From NCBI RefSeq assembly GCF_963676685.1, contig NC_092349.1, forward strand, positions 60,805,431-60,869,430: a DNA stretch of 64,000 nucleotides. Reading direction: 5' to 3'. The stretch's first letter is position 1. Each line of letters opens with the position of its first letter. The DNA is from Mytilus edulis. Taxonomy: Eukaryota > Mollusca > Bivalvia > Mytilida > Mytilidae. The notes under the pieces were generated by a model. It made no database searches. It saw nothing but the letters and a program-made list of their open reading frames with translations, and was not told the origin of the DNA. Below are positions 1 through 11,100 of the stretch, in pieces. The position numbers and the translations under genes were made by a program.

Positions 1-1080
1 AACGATGTAGAAAGGAAAGGAAACGATGTAGACAAAGTTGCGAGCAGGTAAAAAATCATGAACGGAGTTGACGATATCGGCGATATCTTGATACCTTATG
101 GTGCACTGGACAAAGAAAAACAATGAAAATGTATTGCCATTTTACAATAATACAACTATTACAAAACATGTAATAATAAACTCATCATATTACATAGATA
201 CCAGGATAATAAATAACTGTAAATTTTATTGAAAAATGCCAGGACACACATAAATGATAAGGCATCCGGTTTGCTGTCTTCTTCTTGAGTTACGGAATAC
301 CATCAACTTTTTGAGGATTACTTTCCGGCGCATGCCTGTATGGGGTCGTTTTAAGTCATTTTTTTTGTTATTCATGTATGAAATTTACAATTTTGTAAGT
401 TTCAATTTTTACATTTTTTATATATTTTTTTTATAACTATAAGATGGACAGCCTCTATAATTAAGTTTTTATGTACATGTAAATAAACTCATCATATTAC
501 ATAGATATCAGGATAATAAATAACTGTAAATTTACTTGTTGTGCGTTGCTTTCTTAAAAATATTATGGTGTATAACTTTATTTTTACTGATCCTGTCATG
601 ATATAATCTAGACAGTGCCACTTAAATGTGGCCTCACTTCCGGCAAATATCTATCCGAACATTTTCTGTTTTTTTGCTGAGTTTATTTTCATATATACTT
701 CTGGGTATGACGATTTAAGTTATAACATAAGCATCTCAGGTTCAACAATTACACGTGGTCTTTATAAGGCGTGAACAATTGTATGCCAACTGCGAATTAT
801 TTTTCTGAGTATGTGCTAAATGTCAGACTAGACTGAAGTACTGAAGCAAGGCACCATTTTTTTTTACAGATATATATAGGAGCGATAGCTTGACAATCGA
901 AAAATTTCAATATATACGTTATTTTTGTTTGCCTATCTGTATTAAATCTTAAATAGGGTAAACACTAGCAGATCATTTCCTATCACAAAGTCAAACATGA
1001 CAAATGTAAAAATTATGACCATTTCAAATTTATCATTTAAAAAAATTAAAAAATAACTTTACACCTCCAAAAACTGAAGC
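1..1080. repeat. AT-rich flank with a 50-bp direct repeat
   Basis: No gene is recognisable here. A block of about 48 bp beginning TAAACTCATCATATTACATA occurs at about 178-228 and again at about 485-535 in the same orientation, with one or two differences. It is probably a remnant of a repeat with a period near 306 bp. The first 100 bases also carry a short duplication of the motif AACGATGTAGA. The rest is AT-rich sequence with homopolymer runs. Confidence 0.5.
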
Positions 1081-1726
1081 TAACGTAACGGCACCCAAAT
1101 TGCAACGAGTACCCAAATTGCACCTATTTAGCAAAAATAGCAGTAGAAAACTTACAAGATTTCCTAGACACTATTAAACAAATTGTATTTTTATGATCCG
1201 ATAGTATGCACATCTTTCAACATAGGTAAATATATTTATATATACACAAAACGTTTACAGTATTTATCAACAGATGAAGTATTTACTGAAAAAGCAAAAT
1301 GTACTGAAACGTCGCCATGCGACGTCATCAAATCGTCATCTTTTTAAAATTAGCAAATACAATATGTTTCAAGTATCCATTTCTTAAAAAAAGAAGAGTA
1401 CCGGGGTAAGCACGGACAAATATCCAATTGTTCAAAATATTTGAAAAAAATAAACAAAAGCTCTGTTTTTCGACTTTTGACGATGCAAATTTAAGCATGG
1501 ATGCAATTTGGGTACTTCTCATTACAGAATCATTGATGGTTTGGAGGTTAGTTCAGACCAATTTTTCTATGATTCCATATGAATTGAAAATCAAATTGGT
1601 GTACCTATATAATAAAGAAGGATACGGCTACAAAATAAACACAAAATGGAAATGTTTGTCTTGATCATAAAAAAACGTAGTTGAAAAAACTGTCAAAATA
1701 GGTGCAATTTGGGTACCGTCACGTTA
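1081..1726. mobile_element. Non-autonomous DNA transposon (MITE), 646 bp
   Basis: The ends are inverted repeats. The left end starts TAACGTAACGGCACCCAAAT, and the complement of the right end starts TAACGTGACGGTACCCAAAT, so they differ at two positions over about 23 bp. The motif CCCAAATTGCACCTATTT follows on both sides, and a third partial copy (GCAATTTGGGTACT) lies near 1503-1517. The interior has no transposase; two short overlapping ORFs inside it are not protein-like. No target duplication is clear. Confidence 0.65.
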
Positions 1727-1849
1727 CATATAAAAAGGGAGGAAAAATATCAGAGGGACAGTCAAACTCAAAGATCCAAAATATTCTGACAACCCAATGG
1801 CAAAAAATGATAAAAAGATGAAACAACAAATAATAGTACAAAAGACACA

Positions 1850-1988
1850 TATAAGGCACAAAATGTGCACCATTAATTCAGTTACCTTGTTTTGTAACCC
1901 CCATTGACATAATGGTTACATTGGTTACATTGGTTACACTATGAATACAAACTACCCATATTCAGGTGCACATTTTGTGCCATATCTA
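1850..1988. mobile_element. 139-bp miniature inverted-repeat element with 10-bp target duplication
   Basis: Inverted repeats GGCACAAAATGTGCACC mark both ends (near 1855 and 1982). The element is flanked by the direct repeat AAAAGACACA at 1840-1849 and 1989-1998. A 9-10 bp duplication is typical of the MULE/Mutator superfamily, so a MULE-mobilised miniature element is the best guess. The interior carries a short tandem TGGTTACAT motif and no coding sequence. Confidence 0.6.
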
Positions 1989-2118
1989 AAAAGACACAGC
2001 TAATAGAAAACTCAAAACTATAAAGCTACAGAACCCCACCAAAAACTGGGGATGATCTCAGGTGTTCCTTAAGGGTATGCAGATCCTGTCCACATATGGC
2101 ACCTGTTGTGTTGCTCAT

Positions 2119-3451
2119 CCCTTACTGAAAAAATCAGCCTCCTGTAAACATTTGCTGCAAGTCTGCTGCGAACTTGCTGCAGACTTGCAGCGAACATAGA
2201 GTCCGTGTTTGCGGCGTGTTTGCTGCAAATACGCTGCAGATCTGCTGCAAACAATTTACCATGCAAATGAGTGTTTGCCGCAGACCTGCTGCAAACATTT
2301 ATATGCAAATAAGTGTTTGCTGCAGACCTGCTGCAAACATATTTATGCAAATTAATATTTCTCCTGCCTGTTTGCTGCAGACCTGCTGCAAACATTTATA
2401 TGCAAATGAGTGTTTGCCGCAGACCTGCTGCAAACATATTTATGCAAATTAATCTTTCTCCTGCGTGTTTGCTGCAGACCTGCTGCAAACATTTTTATTC
2501 AAATCAATCTGTTATACAATTAACCAATGTCATGTCATGCATGTTGTGTACACATCATTTTATCTATATTACACAGCAAATTCTTAAAAAGTTATGTTAC
2601 ATCCATTCATTCATAAAATAATTCAATTACTTTATCATTTGAAAAATTGTCATAGCATAAGTTTATACATTTTGTACCCTTTAACATGTTTAATAAGTTA
2701 AATTAATTCCAAGTACGTTCTCAAATGAATTACATGCATGAATCTAAAGTTAAAAAGATTTATTTGAAAATTTCTTTGCTCATGTATATGATTATATACA
2801 GTTATAGTTAAACTAAAATTGTCACAAAATTCAACTAGACTTGCATATATTTTGTAAGTAATAATCTCTAAGCATATGAGGGAGTACTGCATGTATATTG
2901 CATGGTTACATATTTGAAAATGTATTTCAAACCTCATGCAGATATCTGTGGAAGGAATGAATTTCATAAGTTACCATTCTACGATGAATATGTACTTACA
3001 AATAATGTCTTTAAAAACTTATCTGTTAATTGCCAAACTATAATGCCTCCCTGTCAGAACACTAATATATATCATGACACAAACATCACCAACATTTTCA
3101 AATTTCAAATCTTTATCTTCCAGGAAGTTACCAATAGGCATGCTCATGCGGTCGTTTTATGTAGTTTCTTGCAATGCTCTTGCAAACATATAAAATTGTC
3201 AAAGATTCCTGCAATCTAGTTACGAACATCCCTTATATTCTAGTTTTTCCTGCAATGTTACTGCAAACATATTTGTTTCTGCAAGCTTGCCGCTAGCTTG
3301 CAGCAAAAAGCTGCAATGTTTGCAGGAGGTTTGCAGCTAGCTGCGAACATCTGCAAACATTATCCAAAGGGTTCCTGCAAGCATTTTGTTTGCAGCAGAC
3401 CTGCAGCAAGTTTGCAGCAGATCTGCTGCAAACATTTCAGTTCTGTAAGGG
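2119..3451. mobile_element. 1.33-kb non-autonomous element with CCCTTAC ends
   Basis: The left end reads CCCTTACTGAAAAAAT and the right end is the complement of CCCTTACAGAACTGAAAT, so a short terminal inverted repeat begins CCCTTAC. The subterminal regions on both sides are dense in GCAGC/GCTGC and TTTGCAGCAGA motifs, which could be transposase-binding repeats. The flanking host repeat reads GCTCAT before and ATGTCATTACAAA after, suggesting a 2-bp AT duplication. No transposase ORF is present, so the element depends on another copy. The superfamily is not resolved. Confidence 0.6.
2150..2512. repeat. Tandem array with octamer ATGCAAAT and GCAGACCTGCTGC core
   Basis: The unit combines TGTTTGC(T/C)GCAGACCTGCTGCAAACAT with a following ATGCAAAT. 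Exact octamers start at 2261, 2303, 2345, 2400 and 2442, with a variant (ATTCAAAT) near 2498, so spacing alternates between 42 and 55 bp. ORFs on both strands through this array are by-products of the repeat. Confidence 0.75.
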
Positions 3452-3620
3452 ATGTCATTACAAACCCGGTAAATAGTCTAATTGGGTTTAAGAGTGTACA
3501 TGTAGCAATGCCCTTTCATGTCAAACAGTCTTTTTCAGCTATGGGAAGGGTCAAATTTTTGAAATTTTACTGTGCCAAAATTAAAGTCAAGATATCCTTT
3601 TCATGAATCCTCAGAGGTCT

Positions 3621-4640
3621 CAAATAATAATGGTTATCGTTATTATTTTGGAAAAAAATAACTTGACTCATCAAACTCTGTTGATTTTTTTATCGCCTAA
3701 AAGAAAGTGTACATTTTATTGTCATGCACTTTAAATTATTGTTAACGTCTTTTGCCAAGAATTTTTACCATTCAGTTTCTTAGTCATGAAGGTATCCCCA
3801 TTAGGACCCTCATTATGCCATATCACTCAGATTACAGATTAACCTGAGCAGTAAGAAAGTGTAAAGGTCTAGCTTCTATTTGATAGTGAAAAGTTAAATG
3901 CATTTAGATTCTAATGAGTATACATGTATATATATTTTGTGTTCCTGCTCAGTGGTGTATCCAAGGGATGGTTCTGCGCGTCGGAAGCCCTTTTTTTTTT
4001 AACGATCAATGCATTTGAATGGGGTCATATTATAGTTGGAACTTTATTAGACAATACAATGAAGTTGTACATTAGAGGGGGCATCTAAAAGATTTAAATC
4101 AACTTAGTTTATTTTTACAAGTGACTACATTTATGTCCCTGTGCAGGGACTAGAACAAACAACAACAAAAAAATGGAAGAAATATATATATTTATGAACA
4201 TAAGCATAATGAAAGAAATGTTGTTTCTGTTTTTTTTTGTTTTTTTTACTTAAATTATATGTAACTTGTTTTCTTAATCTTCTTCTTCCTTGTGGTCCTT
4301 AAACCTGTAAATGATGTTGAAAAAATCTGTTGGTCCTTACCATGCTTACTGCTATTTATATCGCAAAAATACCAAACTCTTTTAGAAGTTAAACAAAGCC
4401 CATATTTCAACATGTACATTGTAGATATCAATAAACAAGATGAATGGAGATGTGGGGTAATCATGGTATTAAGATCAATCAGACAAAATAATAAAATGAC
4501 AAAATTTCTCCTTAAATACATGCAATAGAAGACAGATACAATGTATCAGAACATTTTTAAAATCCTCTTCAATAATTGATGATAAAATGGAAAATAGAAC
4601 ATTTGTAGAAATGGGAAATGTTTACAAGCCATAAATATTT
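3621..4640. other. No gene recognised
   Basis: AT-rich sequence without a convincing reading frame. Around 3950-3990 there is a fragment starting CAGTGGTGTATCCAAGG, resembling the end of the CAGTGGCGGATCCAG miniature element found at 27663. Poly-T runs lie near 3990 and 4230. Confidence 0.5.
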
Positions 4641-5400
4641 AAAATACTAGAACACACCCGTGATATCGCAGGTCCGTGACTGAATTAAAGTATATAACTA
4701 TGCGCAAGCCTTATTTTGATATTAGTATTGTCATCTGATAACTTGAGTCATGCCGATTATACATGTAAGATACACAGTTTTCTCTGCTTTCAAATCTTTC
4801 TGTTTGAATCCGTCGAACTGGAACTTATCAATTATTGGTAGTATTAATTAGTTGGAAAACAAAAGGTCCTGGAATGGAATATTTTTTAATCAACAGCATT
4901 GTCCTATATATTAGCTATAAAGTTGAATTCTTTGATCATGTTGATTCGCTGTTTTACGTCATGCCCGCTAACAAATTGAAAACTGTACCTATACGCCTTA
5001 TTTTAGTCCAGATTTTTAGTATTCTTATTGTTATCTTAGAAAGTTTTACTGATTAAAATGCTACAATAGGTAACAATTTGACAATCTAGTAGTGTCAACC
5101 CTGTGAATATGACCCGTGTATATAGCATATTAATCCTGAATACACCGTTTGGTGGTGCACCTGTCAGATGCGGAACGTACAAATAAGGTAATAGGTGAAT
5201 ATACTATTGGTATCGGTATCGGACTCAACCCGGATCTTCTTAATTATTGGCAATATTGTAATTACGTGGAAAACAAAAGGGCCTGGAGTGGTGTAATTTT
5301 TAATCTACACCTTTGTACTATATTAGTTATATATAAAGTTGAATTTTTTGATTCGTCGTTTTTACGTGATGACGGCTGACAAATTGGACCTCGTAATTTT
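4640..5400. repeat. Diverged direct duplication, about 420 bp apart
   Basis: Sequence at about 4850-4990 (TGGAAAACAAAAGGTCCTGG onward) reappears at about 5268-5395 (TGGAAAACAAAAGGGCCTGG onward) with moderate divergence. Each half is preceded by a CCGTG-containing block (4670 and 5112). The region looks like a tandemly duplicated dispersed repeat. Short ORFs over it are not conserved between the two halves, which argues against coding. Confidence 0.55.
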
Positions 5401-5469
5401 AGTATTATAGATTTCTCCCTACACAAATGACTGCCAATAGTTGAGACAGAGATAATTCTTGTATAAGTC

Positions 5470-6690
5470 ATTTTTATTTATTTGAAGATGTAAGTTATAA
5501 AACATATACTTTTTAGTTGTATAAGTAAATTTTTAACATTATTTGGTGTTTTCTTTTCAACATGTTCAATGTTTGAATTATTTCCCCTTATCTTCTCCAA
5601 TAATTTACTTACATATATATACAGTTATTTTATTTTACAAGCCCTAAAACTCTCAAGTTTTTAGATAAGATTATTTGATCAACTGATCATGATCATGTTG
5701 CCCAAAATTTGAGCTATAATTATACATGTATAAGCAAATGAATTACAATTTTTAAAAGTACATTTAATTAAACAAAAATATGAATAAACATTCAAACAAC
5801 GTAACATGATTATAAACCATGTTCAGTTAATTGACCAAACCTCAAGACAAGTTATTTTGGAAACCACTGGAGAAATTACATTTCTTAATTAATGTTTCTA
5901 AAGTCCTTGTCATATGGGAGACAACTCCTGATCGATTTTTTCCCCTATTTTTTCAAACTACAATTATATTTTCTATGAGTTTCTTTCATTCTTCAAAAAG
6001 GGAGTGCAAAAACTTTGAAGATAAGTTTGTAGTAACAATCAAAACTTCAGATGAAAGAATCCTAACAAATTCCATTTCATCAGATAACTTTTAAAATAAA
6101 ACTTGAATTTAGAATTTAAATTTGACATGTTGAGATCTCGAGTTTTGAGAGATACATGTTAAACCTGCCTGGGACAAATTTTCTGTGGTTTGCTTAAATC
6201 TTTTAATTAGAGTTTAACCTTTCATTTCACAATTTCAACAATGATAGCAATTGCTTAAACATGTTGATTATGACATTTGTACAAAAATTACTTGCATAAT
6301 TTACATGATTTATGTAATTATGAGCAGTATTTTGAAAATTATATACGGTATACATGGTATACAAATAAAAAGATTTTCATTGTTCATATAGTTCAATAAA
6401 GACATAAATCTCCAAAGGACAGACAATTGCAATGAGAACTCTATCAGAGCAAATTAGTCCTGAGATATCGAAGAAAAGAAGAAAGTGTGACTTTTTTTGC
6501 TTGTATATATATCATGTATATAATTATAATAATTAAATAATATATATATATATATAAAACAAATTCTGAATGTCTATAAGGTAAATGACTTTACCATTGA
6601 AATAATTTACCTGTACCGGTAAATAGAATGCACTTCTACAAATGTACATGTATAAGTATTTATTAACACTGACTGTAGTATCTAAATGTA
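5470..6690. mobile_element. Diverged copy of the CAGTCAGGGGTACT MITE family
   Basis: Blocks of this stretch match the element at 19239-19900 in the same order: the ATTATTTCCCCTTATCTTCTCC block, the CTCTCAAGTTTT block, GAGCAGTATTTTGAAAAT, GATTTTCATTGTTC, the AAGAAAAGAAGAAAG block, AATTTACCTGTACCGGTAAAT, and an ending ACTGACTGTAGTA. It is longer than the 19.2-kb copy and contains a (TA)n run near 6540-6558. It ends about 100 bp upstream of the coding start of the first BTB gene, so it probably forms part of that gene's promoter or 5' intron. Confidence 0.55.
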
Positions 6691-6725
6691 AACATGGTTG
6701 AATGTTCTCAAATAAGTATTTTTCA

Positions 6726-6798
6726 GGACTTGACGAAGCTGTAATTAACCTTCTGTGTTTTCTAGGATGAAATGAAAAAGAAGGAGGATGTCAAGTAA
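6726..6798 (+). promoter_or_regulatory. 5'-UTR splice acceptor and two upstream ORFs
   Basis: Two acceptor-like sites precede the coding start of gene 1: TTTTTCAG ending at 6726 and TTTTCTAG ending at 6765. Either implies a non-coding first exon further upstream. Downstream of the second site are two upstream ORFs: ATGAAATGA at 6767-6775, and a nine-codon one at 6772-6798 that overlaps the main ATG at 6788 in another frame. An in-frame TGA at 6773 shows the main frame cannot extend upstream of 6788 within this exon. Confidence 0.5.
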
Positions 6799-8146
6799 TG
6801 AGTCGAGGTGTGTAGTATCTTCATACAGAGACAGCATTATAAATTCATTATACCAACTTCAGCGTAAGAATTGTTTTTGTGATGTAGAAATTACAACAAA
6901 CAGTGGTACAGTTTATGTACATAAAGTCATATTAGCCATATGTGAAAGTCCTGCACTTCATGAGTCTGTAAATGTAGCAGACAAAGTTTCATTTTTCGGG
7001 AAAACCAATATCAACTGTAGCGATTACTCACAAGAAGTTGTTGAGTCACTTGTCAGGTATTTATATACAGGGGAGATAAGCGTTGAAGAAAGAAATGTTA
7101 AAGCATTCACAAAACTCTGTCAATCATTCCAATTGGATAAGGCTGTTGATGCATTTGTAAGTCACATGATACAACAGAACATTTTGAATAGTACAAGACA
7201 AGATGGCAGCCAGTTGTCTGTTTCTATGGGAACATGTGATAACTTGTCAACATTGTCAGATGCAGCAGATATGGTCTCATCAGGAACCTCTCTAGATCTT
7301 TCAATGAAATCTAATAAATCTTTCACAACATTGAAAAAATCAGAATGTGAGGAAAAGGAATTGAAAATAGAACATACAGGGAATGAAAAACCATGTGATC
7401 AAAGTATGCAGGATTCTCCCCCTTGTTTTGATGACGATGAGGATGAAAATACAGTTGATTTAACGGAATATGATACCTTGATAAAGAATAAAGGACCAAA
7501 ACAGCAAGCCATTATTAAAGTGGACAATCAGGAAGGCTTTGACCCTAAAGTTAACATCTCTCAGTCAAAAACAAATGCCAAAGGCAATGTAAATATGTTC
7601 TTAATGTCACCAGAGCATAATCCTTATTACGAGGCCCCAGACACTCGAACCAAGAGATCAAGGAGAAGAATTTCACAATCAGCAAGTGATGGTGCTACAG
7701 ATAAATCAACATCCAAACCAAAAAGTAAACCTACGACCAGGTCAAGAAATAAAAGCTCACCAAAAACAGGGTTAAAGGCTAAGAAGAAAACATCAAAAAA
7801 GGGAAACTTGAAGATTAAAATAAAAAAAAGTAAAATTCAGGTTGTGGAACAAGATGAGAATGAACATAATGAAGAAATTAGTGACGATAATGTTACAGAA
7901 ACAACGGAAGATAATAAGAAACCCAAGAGAAAGCGAGGTGTTGTACATCGCTGGTGCAGGAAATGTGATGTCAGATTTCCAGAGAAAGATTTGCGTAAAC
8001 ATCTGAGAACCAAACATCCTCCATACTCCTGTAAAATGTGTGAATGGACTGGACTTCTAAAAAGAGAGCTGGCATTACATATGTATAGTAAACATCAGAT
8101 GTTAATCATGCCTGATAAATATCCTCTATTACAATGTGACAATACA
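6788..8146 (+). CDS. BTB-ZF gene 1, exon 1 (BTB, linker, fingers 1-2)
   Basis: This 453-codon exon ends in phase 0 at ACA|GTAAGT. It carries the whole BTB domain, the acidic-then-basic linker and the first two fingers, and stops just after the first cysteine of finger 3. Reading on into the intron would add 13 codons and a stop at 8188, giving a truncated form if the intron were retained. Confidence 0.9.
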
Positions 8147-11100
8147 GTAAGTATATTGAATAGGTACATATTGGTTCATGTATATTAATTGCAGTCCATT
8201 CTTAAACTTACAGGAATAAAAACGAAGCTCGCTCTTGACATGCTTACCGGTAATAGGCATTTCCTCGCAGTGTTAAACATGTTAAAGACCGATTAGTTTC
8301 CTCGGGCTGTTCTTTGGGTGGGTTGTTGTCTTTACAACATATTCCACATTTCCATTCTCATTTTATGGTAAAATATCATAATATAGTAATCTAGGAAAAT
8401 AATGCATGGACATATGATGTACATTCAAATTCTATAAGAACAATATTGATTACTCGTAATAAAAATAATATATAAAGTATGCAAAGTCATCTGTTAATAA
8501 TGTTATAAATAATCATGATAATATACATGTGTGCTGGCAAGCTTAGATTTCATTGTAGGAAAAAAAATTACCAACAAAAGATTGTTATTTGTCATCAATA
8601 TGTAATTCAAATTAAATTGTAGATATTATTGATTTTTTTTTTTTTAATAAACAATACTTTCTTTAAAATAGATTGCACAAATGGATTGGAAAATATTAGT
8701 ACCAAGTTAAATTTGACACCTACTTTTATACTTTCAGGGATGTACCTTTAAAACGTTGTTTTCCTATGCATTAGACAGACATAAAGAATGCCACAATAGA
8801 TTAGTGCGGCATCTATGTGACGTATGTGGATCAAGTTTTGCCACAGCTGGGGGACTGAAGGAGCACTCATTAAGACATGCAGATGAAAATCCTATATATA
8901 AATGTGATATTTGTGATGCTGTGTTTGGTTGGAAATGTAAACTAAAAGTAAGTTAGTCGAACCAGTATAACAAGGTCACCCTGGATACAAACGATAACTA
9001 ACCTTATAAGAGGGATTACTTTTCATTTATGTTTCAAAATGTGAAGTTGAATATATTATCACTATAATGACGATAGGGGGGAAAAAGAGGGTAACCCTAC
9101 AAGACAGGTTTTCCTTATAAAGAGGTGACCTGTCAATTGCAAGCAAGTTTTGCTGTATCAAGATTAAATACTCAACCTAGGCAAATTTGAATACTAGTAT
9201 GTTTCAATCAATTCTGTATTTTTAAGACAGTAGACCAAAAATTTGACATGTTTTATATACATATAAAAAAGAAGATGTGGTATAATTGCCAATAAGACAC
9301 CTCTCCATAACAGACCAAATGTCATGTATAGTAAGTTCAAGGGACATAACGCTTTAAAATCTTTGGTCCATTTTTGTCAAAACATTCAAAAATATTTTAT
9401 TTGCTTCAAGTAACACATTCATTTCATTCTGTTTCACATAAAAAAAAGTATAGATGAAATTGATTTTTACAAACACAAAACTGAAATTAAGAATTATCTC
9501 CCTTTAAACATATTTGAAATGTGCTGGCAATATAAAGAATTCTGGATTTTTTTCGCCCTTAATAGTACGTGCAAATTGTAAACTAAAACAGTTTTATTAT
9601 ATATATATATGAATATTGCCTTGTATTCTACCTCTTTTTCTATGAGTGAAAAATTAAATTAAAAATTACTGTATGTATACATGTAAGTCACTGTCCTTTT
9701 AATATTGAAGAATACTTGTAGAATATAAACACAATATATATTCATTACTGAAAAAGAATAATGGAGTTTATTTTTTTTCTGCTACAAAACTATGGGAAAG
9801 ATCCTCTAAAGTTATCAGTTATGTTTCTTCATCACAGCATTTTCTACTGTTTTCAGCCATTTTATGTTAAATTTTTTGTTTCAGAATTCTCTACAGTTTA
9901 TATTTAAGCACTACCTTATTCCTTATGCCTTACTGTTTGGACTTATAATTGTCTGTTTGTAGATACCATCAAGACCATCATTAAAAGTCATATATTGTAA
10001 CTGTACACTTCCTTTTTATTTCAGAGTCATGAAATGAAAGAACATGGAACCTATTTATTATGTGAAATTTGTACATACAGAACCAAATACAAGGATAAAT
10101 TAACCATGCATTTACATCACGAACATGGACAACCATTACCACCAAATCAGAAGATGTAAGTCTGTAGAAAAGTTTATTCAAGAAATTATGTTATGCCTTT
10201 TCAATTCATGCATACATTTTTGCAGTTGTGAGGCTTTTACATACAGTCAGGGGTACTACTTGTAGAAGTTATTATTTTTATAATTGAAGAAGTAAATAAA
10301 AAATATATACCTAAGTCAATTTGCTATTTTCATATTTCTTAGATGTGGTATGTGTGCCAATATAAGGTTTGAATTATCTCCCCTTAATTTTCTCAAAAAA
10401 AATACTTATTTCAGTACTTCAGTGTTCTCCCCAGGCCACGTACCGCGACACTATATTATTTCACCGTGATGCTATAATAATTCCCGCAACGCTATAATTA
10501 TTTTGAAGATGCTATTTTACCTGTCCTCAATTTCGAACTTTCATCTATTATCGATTATGATCATAAAAATTATATCACCTTTAATTGTAATCCCTTTAAG
10601 TCGGACACTATAGGCTATTAAGAGATTAAATAGCTAGGTGTTAATTGCCCTCAGGGTGATAACTGTTTGGATGCAAATATCCTAAGCTGACACTTGTGAC
10701 ACGACTAATACCACGTGTCTGCAATCACCAATTTCGACATGGAAAAATGCAATCACAAAACAATTCGAAATCTACGTTTTGTATTAAGAAATTTCAAAGC
10801 TTGAAACGATTATTATTTTTTTTAAAAAGATCGTTTATTTGTGCAACTCTCCAAAAATTACTTTCTTTCTCTTCCGGTAATACGAGAGCGAGAATTTTGG
10901 TTTACAGCTAAAATAAGTTTAATACTTCTTTAAAAAGTTATCATAATTGGCTTAAGTTTATGTTTAATCCATTTAATGTATTAAAAGCGTCTTATTCATT
11001 CACAATCTCTTGTCAAACAATGTTTATTCTCGGACTCATTTTCGTAAATTTTTCTACAGCTGCCATTGCACATTTTTGTGTAAACTACGGATAGGAACCA

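Larger units (their letters stand above)
1736..3620 (-). repeat. Dispersed retroelement-tail repeat, split by two insertions
   Basis: Segments 1736-1849, 1989-2118 and 3452-about 3520 match, in reverse orientation, the repeat at about 47700-47970. Shared landmarks are the GAGGGACAGTCAAACT block, the ACCCCACCAAAAACTGGGG block, the GCAGATCCTG block and the GTAAATAGTCTAATT block. The plus-strand copy at 47.7 kb is uninterrupted and follows a reverse-transcriptase fragment, so this is probably the 3' region of that retroelement. This copy is broken at 1850-1988 and 2119-3451 by two other elements. Confidence 0.6.

Noticed and set aside
2069-2621. Overlapping ORFs with CxxPAANI and AADLLQ repeats on both strands
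   Set aside because: They follow the tandem GCAGACCTGCTGC/ATGCAAAT array; both strands are open for the same reason.
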